Below the pieces are notes generated by a model, which saw only the letters and a program-made list of their open reading frames with translations, did no database searches and had not been told where the DNA came from. Of a stretch of 64,000 nt of DNA, positions 45,701 to 57,700 are shown piece by piece; within the stretch, counting starts at the first letter, position 1; every line of letters starts with the position of its first letter. The stretch is from Serinus canaria (Eukaryota > Chordata > Aves > Passeriformes > Fringillidae): the NCBI RefSeq assembly GCF_022539315.1, contig NC_066337.1, positions 6,478,861 to 6,542,860 of the forward strand, read 5' to 3'. The position numbers and the translations under genes are program-made.

Positions 45701-48700
45701 TGCCTTGGTCAGGAGAGCAAGCTCCATCCTGCTCACAGGAGGTGACCTGCCCTTGTTTCCTCCAGGCTCAATCCATGCAGCTTTTCCAAGCTGCCCTCTG
45801 CAGACACACACTCAGCAGCCTCTGGTGCTCTCGCAGAAAGTGGTTCCAAAATCCAGCTCTGCTGCCAACAGCAGGAGAGTTTACCTCCTCCAGCAGCGAG
45901 GACTCCAGCTGGCTGAGCTTCTCCTCCTTCTTCTTCAGCAGCACCTGTCCTTTCTGCATGGCTGACTTCATCTTGTCCAGCTCCTTTGCCTCCTGCACAG
46001 ACCAACAGCCCCGCCAGGGAGGGAAATCAAACAGCAATGACAGGAAATAATCCCTGTCAGCAGCTGGGGGGAGTGTCACCCCTCACTCTGCTCAGCACAG
46101 CAAGTGCTGCTGGAGTGAAATCCCCCCAAGTTCAAGAGTGTGGGAAGGGCTGTGCACGGTGAGCACATGGCTCAAAGCAGGCTCAGCCCGAGGAAAAGGA
46201 GCTATCACCTCCAAACCCCATCCAAGAGGGTCCCCAAGCCCCCATCCCAAATGGACCCAAGCCCAGGGTCCCCAAGCCCACACCAAGAGGGTCCTCAAGC
46301 CCACACCAAGAGGGTCCCCAACCCCAGGGTCCCCAAGCCCGCACCAAGAGGGTCCCCAAGCCCACACCAAGAGGGTCACCAAGCCCAGGGTCCCCAAGCC
46401 CACACCAAGAGGGTCCCCAACCCCAGGGTCCCCAAGCCCACACCAAGAGGGTCCCCAAGCCCACACCAAGAGGGTCCCCAAGCCCAGGGTCCCCAAGCCC
46501 ACACCAAGAGGGTCACCAAGCCCAGGGTCCCCAAGCCCAGGGTCCCCAAGCCCACACCAAGAGGGTCCCCAAGCCCAGGGTCACCAAGTCCACACCAAGA
46601 GGGTCACCAAGCCCAGGGTCCCCAAGCCCACACCAAGAGGGTCACCAAGTCCACACCAAGAAGGTCCCCAAGCCCAGGGTCCCCAAGCCCACACCAAGAG
46701 GGTCCCCAAGCCCCCACCCACAGCACCAGGAGCTGATGCCAGGACTGCGGGAGCTCTGTGACACCCAACACCCGAGCTCAGGCAGCACTCAGGGCTCACC
46801 TCCTGCAGGTTCTGGCGCACTCCCTGCAGGAGCTGGGAGCTGTGGGGATCCTGCTGGGCCCCCTGGGCCCTGTGCAGCTCCTGGTGCCACTGCAGGCTGG
46901 CAGCCCTGAGCGCCGAGCGCCGCCGGCGCAGGGAGCGGCTCTGGCGCAGCAGGAACTCCTTGGCGCTCCACAGGGACTGCCCCTCGGCCGAGAGGTAGCT
47001 CTGCACTCTGTGGGGAAAGCAGGGCTGTCCTGGCTCCCTGCGCTGCTGCACACCTCACACAGCAGCCCCAAAAGGGGCTCAGTGCCTGCTGTGCACACCA
47101 AGGGCAGAGCAGGGAGCTCTCCTGGCACGGGATCTCACCGGTCGAGCTGGAGCTCGCTCTCCTCGGGGCTCTGGGAGGCTGGGGAAGGCTCTCTGGACGA
47201 GTGCTGGGAGGGTGACACATTGCAAAAACCAAGTGTTTATGGGGGAAACAGAAGCCCAGGGCCCCCTGAGAATCCAATGACATCACTCTGGCACTGCCCA
47301 GATCAAGCACAGCACCAGGGCTGTTCTTGACGTGGCTCTTGAAGGTAACAATGACATTTCCATCCCTGCTTTTGATTTGAGTACCCCACACTCCTCTCCA
47401 CCCACTAATAATAGACAGACACCTGCAAATACTACTGAACACACCAGCAAAGAAAATCCATCTCTGCACCTCAAATGGTTTCACACAGGGGGAACAAATG
47501 CTGGGATTTTCAAGGGAGTTTCAGCCTCAGATCTCACAAGGCAAACAGCTTCACAGGCTCTTTACTCACAGCTTGAGGAGTTTCTCTCAGGTCTTCAACA
47601 CAGAGCTCAGCTTTCTTTCTTGGAGATTCCACACTTTCTTCTGCCTCCAGTTCTTTCAGAGCCTCCTGCTTGCTCCTGATTGCTTCCTCCAGCTCTCTGC
47701 CACAAGAAAAAGCAACAGCAGAGGCACTTGATTAGCCTGCAGTGGTGTCCACAGTGAGCTCCAGATTCCAGCAGGGAAAGGGCCACAGGTGTGCAAGACA
47801 ACACCAGGGCTGAGCAGGAAACTGCTTTCCACCCTTCCTGAGCAGCTCAGCCCCCTCAGGAAAACCTCTTTGCATTTCAGTGCCCCTCTCACAGCATCTC
47901 ATTAACCACCCAAGGCAGGAGTGGAGGAGACAAACCTGACCTGCAGAGGTGGAGGAGCAAATTGAAATCCACACCCTGAATTAATGAAAAATCCAGAACC
48001 AGCCCCCAGCAACCCTGTGCCCCCATGGGCACCTGAGGATTCTGAAGGAACATGGCCCAACACAGAGCTCAGAGGCCAGGGAGAGGCCCAGGTTAGGTTG
48101 GAAAGGTTTGCCAGGGGCACAGGGCAGATGTTTGGGCATCAGAGGCAATTTCTCACACCCACCCAATGCGTTTGTGCAGCCTCTGGCTCCGGCTCTGCAG
48201 CAAATCCACCTGGGCCTCCAGCTCAGCCTTCTGGTCCTGCAGCTCCTGCAGGGTCCTGCGCAGCTGCCGGACGGACTCCAGCAGGCTGCAGTGCTCCTTC
48301 CTGCTCTCCTCCAGGCGCCGCTGGGAGGCCAGGGCAGCTTCCTAGGAGAAAGCCAGAAGATCCCTCACAGTCATTTCCCCAAGAGCCAAACAAGGGGTCC
48401 CAGAGCTACACAGCCACACGGCAGTCCTGGGAGAGCAGGGCTGTTCTCTTTGGGGAGCTCAGAACTGACCCACCACCCAGCACTCTGCTTTCCTAAAGCC
48501 CCAGCTCTGAGGTGCTGCCCTCAGCCCCCGAGCAGCACAGCCCCTCTCCAGAGCCCAGTTGTCCATACGTCTCTCTCCAGCTGCATCCGTCCGTCCTCAT
48601 CCAGCAGCAGCTGCCTCCTCCTCTGCAGGGACTCCTCCTGTGACAGGGGAAAGGCAGGGCAGTGACAGAGCCAGGACACTGCTGATGCTGAGCAGCACCT

Positions 48701-51700
48701 CAGGCCTGAGTCTCAAGACCTTTCCAAAACAAGGAGCGTTGTCAGGTTTGCTTCACCACCCCTCTGACTGCCCCCCAAAGCACTGAGCAGGCCCAGAGCT
48801 TGGACTCTCCCAGCAGACACCAGCACCAGGAATGCTTAGCCCTGCTCTGACTGGTGACAAAGCTTTACCTCTGAGTGGGATGGCAGCAGAAGCCCTGGCT
48901 GAGCTCTCCTGAGCAGCTCTCTGTGAGGAAGCAGCCCAAGGAGTGGCACAGGTCAGGGGAGCTCTGTGAGCCCAGCAGAGGACTCACCTGGCTCAGGAGC
49001 TGCTCTGATCTGGCTTGGATGTTCTTCATGCGGATCTCAAGCTCGTTCTCTGAATCCTGGAGCTTTCTTTCCTGCACAGGGAGCTGAGTTAAAGAGAAGG
49101 GCACAGGCTCCTCCCTCACCAGTAAAACACGAGCTGGGAGGGCGACCTGCCACTCGTGTCCATCACCCTGCAATGGTGACAGACAGGGGGACAGGCTGGG
49201 GAGCCTCCAGGCCACCCCTCAAGATCCCCAAGGGCCGGAGGCAGAGCCTGCTGCTCACCTTCTCCCTGTGCCTCTGCTGCAGGGCCGTCAGCCTCCCCTC
49301 CAGCTCTGCCTGCAGCTCCTTCACGTCGGTGTCGTGGAGCTGCCGCAGCCGCGCGGCCTCGCTGCGCAGCCCCTCCAGCAGCTCCGACCTCTGCCTGTGC
49401 TCCTGCCAGCCCAGAGGGCAGGGAAACACCTCTGTGAGGCACAGGGATCTCCAGCAATGCAGCACGGGCACACAGGGCTCTCCAGCAATGCAGCACGGAC
49501 ACACAGGGCTCTGCAGCAATGCAGCACGGACACACAGGGCTCTCCAGCACGGGCACACAGGGCTCTCCAGCATGGACACACAGGGCTCTCCAGCACGGGC
49601 ACACAGGGCTCTCCAGCACGGACACACAGGGCTCTCCAGCATTGGCACACAGGGCTCTGCAGCACGGCACACAGGGCTCTCCAGCACGGGCACACAGGGC
49701 TCTCCAGCATGGCACACAGGGCTCTCCAGCACAGGCACACGGGCTCTCCAGCACGGACACACAGGGCTCTCCAGCACGGGCACACAGGGCTCTCCAGCAT
49801 GGACACACAGGGCTCTCCAGCAATGCAGCACAGGCACACAGGGCTCTCCAGCACGGACACACAGGGCTCTCCAGCACGGGCACACAGGGCTCTCCAGCAC
49901 AGGCACACAGGGCTCTCCAGCACGGGCACACAGGGCTCTCCAGCACAGGCACACAGGGCTCTCCAGCACGGACACACAGGGCTCTCCAGCACAGGCACAC
50001 AGGGCTCTCCAGCACGGGCACACAGGGCTCTCCAGCACGGGCACACAGGGCTCTCCAGTGCAGCACGGGCACACAGGGCTCTCCAGCACGGGCACACAGG
50101 GCTCTCCAGCACGGGCACACAGGGCTCTCCAGCAATGCAGCACGGGCACACAGGGCTCTCCAGCATGGACACACAGGGCTCTCCAGCACGGGCACACAGG
50201 GCTCTCCAGCACAGACACACAGGGCTCTCCAGTGCAGCACGGGCACACAGGGCTCTCCAGCACGGGCACACAGGGCTCTCCAGCACAGGCACACAGGGCT
50301 CTCCAGCACGGACACACAGGGCTCTCCAGCACGGGCACACAGGGCTCTCCAGCAATGCAGCACGGGCACACAGGGCTCTCCAGCATGGACACACAGGGCT
50401 CTCCAGCACGGACACACAGGGCTCTCCAGCAATTCAGCATGGGCACACAGGGCTCTCTTGTATTGCATCTCCAGCAGCACCCACAGACATGCAGCACCCA
50501 CTGCGAGTGCAGCCCCCCACCCAGTACCTCCTCCTGGTACTGCTCCTGGATCCGCTCCAGGGCCTCCCTGTGCTCCTCTCTCATCCTCTCCATTCTCCTC
50601 TCGTGCTCCTTCTCCACCTCCCGCCGTCTGTCGCTCATCAGCTCGCTGAGCTGCAGGGGTGGCAGGGAAAGGGGCTCCCCTGAACTGCAGCCCTGCACCA
50701 GAGTGGCCTCCCCAGCACCAGCCTCCCACCCAGCCCAGAGTGGGATCAGGGACTGTGTCCTGGGGAGCACAAAGCCTTCACCCCGCTGAGGGGAGATGCT
50801 GAGGGATGTCCTGCCCCTAAGGCAGGGGATGTGGGCACCAGAGCTCAGCCCACACCTGAGAGCATGAAGAGCCCTCAGCACAGAACCACCACTCACCTCA
50901 CGCTCGTATTCCTTCACTTTAAGGGCTTTTTCCTGCACTTTCTGATCTGCTTTCTGCAGCTCCTCACGTAGCTGGGCCTCCTGGCTGCTCTGTGCCTCTG
51001 CCAGCTGGGCTTGCAGGCTGGCAATGACCTGTCAGGAAAGCCACCCACAGAAACTCTCAGCCTTGGCACAGGATCCATCCCGTGTCCTCCCCAGGACACT
51101 GCACAGCCTCACCAGGCCCTGCCTGCAGCACGGCCAAACACTGAGCCAGCCCAGAACCATAGCTAGGGAGGGGAAAAAAAACTCATGCCACCCTCCCTGG
51201 CCACCTTTGGTGACAGCACGAGGGGAAAACAAACAACCAACAATTTACATTCTGAGGACACCATCCTCACCTCACGGTGCTTCTCCTCTGCTGCAGCCCT
51301 CAGCTGCTGGAGCTCACTGGCAAACTGTTCTTCCAGCTCCTCTGCTGCCTACAGAAACACGAGCAAAACAGTCTGCTGGGAAACCTCAGCATGTGGGCAC
51401 AAGGTGCATTTGCAATTAAATTCTGTCCCAAAGCATCAGAAGGCAGAGCAGTGACCCCCTCCAAACTGGGATCTCTGCAAGGTGCCTTGACTCTCTCCCT
51501 GCTTTCCCTCCCAGGGGATCTCGATGAATCCCAGCCATGCTGGGCTGGAGGCACTGGAAATGCCCCACTGAGGGGCTCCCCAGTCCCTGCAGGACTGAAG
51601 CAGCAGCCAAAGAGGTGCTGGGAGCTGATGAAGTGCCTCAGTCCAGTTCTGATCTGATAACAGGGCTGGCTTAGCTCGGGACACACACACAGAGTGATCC

Positions 51701-54700
51701 TTGTCTTGTCCTCAGATGCAGAGTGGCCATTGAAGTAATTGTTAGTTAATCACCACTGTAATAACAGCTGGGGGAGCTCTCCTGCCCACCTCCCTGTGTC
51801 TCCAGCAGCCCTGGCACTGCCCTTGGTGCCCTCAGCGAGCTGTCACCAAACCCTGCAGCTGAGAGTTAATCCCACACTTGGCACTGCCCTGCCAGCCAGC
51901 AATGGCCCAGGCTGGCCCTGCCTGGCAATAAAGATCTCACCTTCTTCTTCTCCCTGTCCAGCCTGTCCCTGAGCTGGCTCAGGAACTCCTCCTGCTCCTG
52001 TTCCAGCTCACTCATCTCCTTCTGCTGGGCCTCCTCTGCTGCCAGCTTCATTTCCTGCAGGGCAAGCTGCTGCTGCCTCTGCAGGCTCTCCTTCTCCAGC
52101 AGCTGCTGGGATTGCCACTCTTCCCTGAGCTTCTGCAGCGTGGCCTCCTGCTCTGCCCTGGTGGGTGTGGAGCAGAGCACAGAAATGGGGACCCAGCACT
52201 GGATGGGGCTCGGAGCTGCTGCCAGGGCAGGGAGGCCCAGAGCTCATCCCTGCAGGGATGTGCCCAATCCTCCCCTCCCAAACCAGCACTGCACAGCCCC
52301 AGGAACGGCAGCAGAGCCTCTCACCTCAGCCTCTCCTCCTCTGCCTCCACCTCTGAGGCCATTTGGGCTCGCAGCTTTTCGAGTCTCTTGGCTTTTTCCT
52401 CTCTGAGGAGCAACTCTTCCTCTTCCTCTTCCTGCTCAGATTTTGCTAAATCTTCCTCTGGAGTGCTGACAGAAAATAAAACCAAAGAAGATAGGTTCAG
52501 TGTCTCCCAGTCCCCTCTCCAAGGGCTCCAGCTCAGCTGGGGATCTCACTGGCTGTGAGACATTCATTCCCCCCACACCTGCAGGACCTGCTGCTGGCAC
52601 AGGAGATGCAGCCCCAGCACCAAACCTGAGCAGTGTGGGTTTAAAACTTGCTATATCATCATAGTTTACACTTCTTTTGCGGTTTTTGTTCTTTTTTTTT
52701 TTTGCAGGTAAGTGAAATCCACTCTCACTAAATGGATGTAGGCTCTCAGGCAGGGTACCTGGATGCATTAGCACATCTGGAAGCTCCACATTGCCATCTT
52801 ACACCTTTTGCTACACGTTTTTTCCCCCTTCAGGTGCCATTTCTGCATCCTCCTTCCCACCCAGACTGCATCCCCATGATTTCCATGCCAAGATGCTGTT
52901 TCTGGCTGCTCAGAACATGAGCATCGAGGCCAGCAAGGTAACAGAGAAACCCCAAGAGCAGACTCCCAGTGCTGCTCCAGCCCTGCCCTGCTCTCAGCTT
53001 TCCCACAGCCATCCCTGCCCTGTGCTAGGAGCCTGGTGTGGAAGGCCCTGTGTAAAACAGCCCCTAGCAGAACTGCAGACAGCTCCTCTGGGGTAACCCC
53101 ACCTCCTCTAACATTCCCATTTCCATCCTGCTCCCACCATTCAGCCAGGGTCTGAGCAGCTGCCAGGTGGGAGAGCTCCAGGCACTGAGCTGCAAACTCC
53201 TCCCAGGTTAAGCACAACCCACAGCTCTCAGGGTGTGTGGGACCACCCTGCAGGATGCTCTCCTGCCCCTCTGCCAGGGGGCCAGAGCCCTTTCCTGAGT
53301 TCCACTGGCTTTGCAGATCCTCACACACAGAACTGTCCCTGACAATGCCTGTCCTTCCTCCTCCTCCTCCTCCTCCCTGAGAGCCCTGATCTTGCTCCTT
53401 CCCCAGCTCTGCCCCACTTCCCAGGTGGTGGCTACAGCAGCACTGAAATCCCACCTTGGAAAGGCTTGCAGGAGATGGAGTAAAAAAGGAAAGTACCTGA
53501 GGGGCTTTTCTTTTTGCTGAAGAAGCTTTTCAGCTTCCTCCTCCTTCTGCCTCATCTCCTCCTGGAATTGCTGGGTTTTCTCCCCCTTTGCTTGAAATAA
53601 ATGTATTTCCTCTTGCTCCAGCTCTGTCTCCACCTCCTTGACTATTTCCTCCAGGGATTCATCGAGAGGCTGGCTCAAGGACTGCTCAGTTTCCTTCTCA
53701 GGGTGCCTACCAAAGACAAAAAGCTCCTTTGGCAAAAGGGTGACAGAAAACAGAGTAACATGAAAGGAACAGCAACCTCCTGCACAGAGCATCAACTCCA
53801 AACCAACAGTCTCAGAGCCACCTGCTCCAAAACCTTCTTTGCTGACCTCAGGTAGATCCTGAGGATCACTGGTGGATCCTCTGGAGAATCTCCAGCTGAG
53901 AAACTGAACCCAGCCCCAGCTGCACTCCAGGCCCAAATAACTCTGATTTTGGCCCACCAGAGCTCACCTTGAGAGGTCAAAAAGCCCTGGCCAGGCTGCC
54001 AGGCACAGGAGCAGATGCCATCAGTACCTGCTCCCAGCCCAGGGATTGGTGCTTCTCATGGACCAGGTACTTTTCTGCAATTGCATCCTAAAGTGTGCTG
54101 GGAATTTGCCAGCTCCAGGAAAAGCCCTCAGCACTCCAAAAATTCAAACCAAATCTGGTTCTAATTAAGGGTTTGTTTTTTTTTTCAGAGAGAGAGCAGC
54201 AAAATTAAAAGCTAAAGGGGAAGGAGGGGAAAATTGAGATTAATCTAGGAAGAAAGATTTTTGTTCTTTGCTGCTGAAGGCTGGAGCAGGAAGGTCTCAC
54301 CATGCTGTGAGACTGGCAGTGCCAGGCAGAGGGACTTCTGCCAGGAATCAGGGAAATAACAGCCCCAGCTTTTCAGCCTCAAGTCAGGAGAGAAAAGGTC
54401 ATTTCTGCAGCCATTAGCAAAAAGAGCAAGACAGAGCACAGTGGTGGGGTTCTGGAACAATCCCCCTTCATGGTGCCCCCCCTACACCACCCGCTGCAGG
54501 TGCAGGTGCTCTGCAGAGCAATTCAGCCCCTGCCACCTGGTTATCACGGTGTTCTTTTGCCCCAGTTTCTGCTCCAAAGGAGACCCAGGCAGCACACACA
54601 CATTTACACAGCACCACAGCTCCTGGGAGAGCAGAGATTCCTTCCCCAGCACCCTGTCCCCAGAGACACTGCCTGATCTCTGCAGCTGCATCTGCTGCTG

Positions 54701-57700
54701 TGTCACTTGGCAGGCAGTGCAGAGTCAGCAGCTCACATCCCCGGAGCTGCAGGTAGGAACCCACACCCACCACCCTTGGAGCGGCACACAACAGCAGCTT
54801 GGGCTCTGACCCCACTATTTCAATGCCCCCAGGGTGCCCAGTGGCTGTAAATGGGGTGATCTGAGGGGGTTTTGCCCTTTTTGCCCAGCTCAGCATCCCT
54901 CAGCAGGTTCTGTGTGGAACTTTCTCGGGAAGGGAGAGCACGCCAGGGAATGGCTTTCCCAAAGACACAGCAGCAGCTCCCCTCAACCCAGGCAGTCCCG
55001 AGGCACAGCCCCCAGGGCTGAGCTGCTGCCCTGGCCCTGCCCAGCTGCCCACCTGGCACTCGGGCAGGGGCACAGCTCTGGCACGGGCACACAGCCCCGC
55101 CATGCCCACCAACCCCAGCGCCAGCCAGCCCGGGGGCACAGGGGGACAGGAGGTGCCACAGCCACACAGCAGGCACTGACACCAAGCCCTTACACGTTCT
55201 GTGGGGCAGGAAGCTCCTCAGGATCCACCAGGCTGTCCAGGGCTCCCTCCTGCTGCTGCACAGCCTCCTCCCCACGGGGATTTTCTACCCCCCAGCGACC
55301 CAGGGGTGTCTCAGCAGCACTGGGATCCCTCTCACTTGGCAGCACAAAAGAGGGGACAGAAGATCAGGTGAGCTCAGGGCAGAGTCAAGGGGCTGCTGCA
55401 GGTGGACAAGGATGTGCAGGTGACACAGGTGGGCACCAAGCCATGCCTGCCAACAGGACCTGCCTGGCCAACACGGGGCTGCCAGCGCTGCAGGGAAGCT
55501 CCACGCCATTCCCAGCTCCTCATTTTGGGCATTTTGGGCAGCTGAGGCTATCATGGGCACCAGCTCAGAGTGCTGGACCCCTTCCCTGGGTTATCCCACT
55601 CTTTCCAGGCCCTTGGAGAACACCCCCAAGGTGTGCCAGCCCTGCCAGCCATACTCACGCTGCTGTCCCCATCACAGGTGGGAGTGTTGGCAGGCATGCT
55701 TGTGTCTGCAGTCCTGCTGCAGCTCAGAGGCACAAGAGGAGAGACAGGGCAAGCACCAGCAGCTCCACAGGCAGAGAGAGAGAGAGAGAGGTGCTCACTG
55801 GGAAGCAGGAACAAGTGATAAGGAGACAATTCCTGCGGGCAGAACACGTTTTTGGAGACCCTCCCCCCAACAGCTCCTCCAAGAACAAGGCTGCAAATCC
55901 CACAGAGCAGTCATTAGGATGGACTGCAGGGTTTCCTGGCACAGGCAGCAGCTCCTTGGTTCCCTGTGCCCTGGAGAAGGTGTGACTCTGCTGGAGGCCA
56001 AGAGCTTTGACACCACTCATCTGGAAATGCCAGGCTGGGCTCTCCAAGCAGGAGGAGCTGGAGGGAGCACAGAGCTCACTGCTCAGAGCAGCATTCCAAC
56101 TGCTCCACACAAATCCCCTCAAGGAGGCTGAAAACAGCTCCCCCAGACAGCCCAGTCCTCGTGGGCCCTGGAAGGCAGCATTCCTCCTGGGAAAATGATC
56201 TGCCCATGAGCCAGGACACAGAACAGCTCACACCTGCTCAAGGCCACCTCTGTGGAAGGAAGAGAACTGTTCCCATCACAGCTGGGCTCTCCTGGCATCA
56301 GGAACAGACACCTGAGAGCCTTCAGCCACAGGCTCAGCCCAGCAGGACCAGGGAGGTGCCATCAGGGAGTGCCCAGAGGTCACATCTGCCCTGGTAACAG
56401 CCCAGGGCCCAGCACAGGGCGTTACCAGCCCAGACCCTGCTGGCAGAGCCCAGCTGGGGCAGCCCCAGGGACAGGACAGGCTGGCACTTCCACTCCCCAG
56501 CCAGCCAGAAGCTGAAGCTGCTGGGACAGGGAGAAGGAGGCAGCAGAAGCAGAGGGAGCCCCTGAGAGAGGCTGCAGCACAGGGGGAGCTGCCCAGGGCA
56601 CAGCAGGCAGGGCAAGGCAGGGAGGGCAGCAGGAGCTGGAGCTGCCCTCGCCTCCCTTGTGCCTCTGTTTGTACCATACCTCTCAGCAGCTTCTGCTCCT
56701 TTCCTTTGCTCTTCCTCTACACTGGCTTTGCTCTGGTCTTTGTCCTCTTCTCCCAGTTCCTGGGCCTGCAGGGAAAAGCAAACAGGGAGGAGTTTGTGGC
56801 TCCCTCAGCATCAAAGACCTCAGGGGAGTTCTGCTGAAGGTCCACAGAATCAGCTGGGCCACGTGGCACCCACAGGCTGTTCCAGAAGGCTGGATGTGCC
56901 AGGCTCCTCTCCTGAGGGTATCCAAGGGTCTCCAACCATGCCAGGAATCTTTCCAGAAGCACCAGGGGAGGCCTGGGAGCTTTCTCAGGATAAAAGATTA
57001 GTTCCCTGCCAGCACTAAGAACTTGGGACACGGGTTTGGCTTTTCTTTCCTGGAGGTCATTTTACAATCCTGAACTCCCTGGAAAGCACAGGAGAGAAAT
57101 CCCCCAGAAGAGAAATGTCACACACACCAAGTGCTGTGGCAATGAAGCAAAGGCTGCATTGTCTGGGACCAAAAACCACACCAGGACTCAGTCCTACCTC
57201 CCATTTGGGCTCTGGGGCAGGGTGTGATGGGCTGCACAGAGTCACCAGTCCAGGGACTTCTGACTCCAGGGTACATCAGCAACCCAGCCCCCCTGGCAGC
57301 ACAGTGAGCATTCAGTTGGCTCATTTATGGCATGGTAAACACTAGAAATATGAATGGAAAATATTGGAATGTGAAATAATCAGCTGCTCTTTCCCCTCCT
57401 GCCAGCTCCCAGATCCCTCTGTCCCTGCAGCAGGGACACCTGAGGAGGGCAAGGACTTCCCTCCTCACCTGTCAGCCCCACGGGAAGCAGGGAGGGCCCA
57501 TTCACAGGTTTTTGGGGACCCCAGCAGGTGTGGGGCACGCAGGCTGTGCGTGGAGCAGGGCCAGGACAAGGCGGAATTAACGCCGCAGTAATTAATGCAA
57601 ATGTTCAGCAGAGCAAACGGCAGAAGGATTCCCTGCAAGTGCTGTCAGCTCCCATCACATCAGCCTGGCCCCTCCTGCCCCTGAAACTGATGGCTGCAAT

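Noticed and set aside
46092..46761. About 200-codon Pro/His-rich plus-strand and Gly/Trp/Leu-rich minus-strand frames
   Set aside because: Translation artefacts of the composite 23/15-base minisatellite.
48966..50938. Open frames of about 360-610 codons on both strands
   Set aside because: They are produced by the 23-base array lacking stops; peptides repeat every 23 residues in several frames. Real CEP164 exons lie at both ends.
52628..52700. Possible extra CEP164 exon (minus, Lys-rich then [16 protein letters not shown])
   Set aside because: The flanking exons already join in phase without it, and its donor (GTTTGG) is weak.
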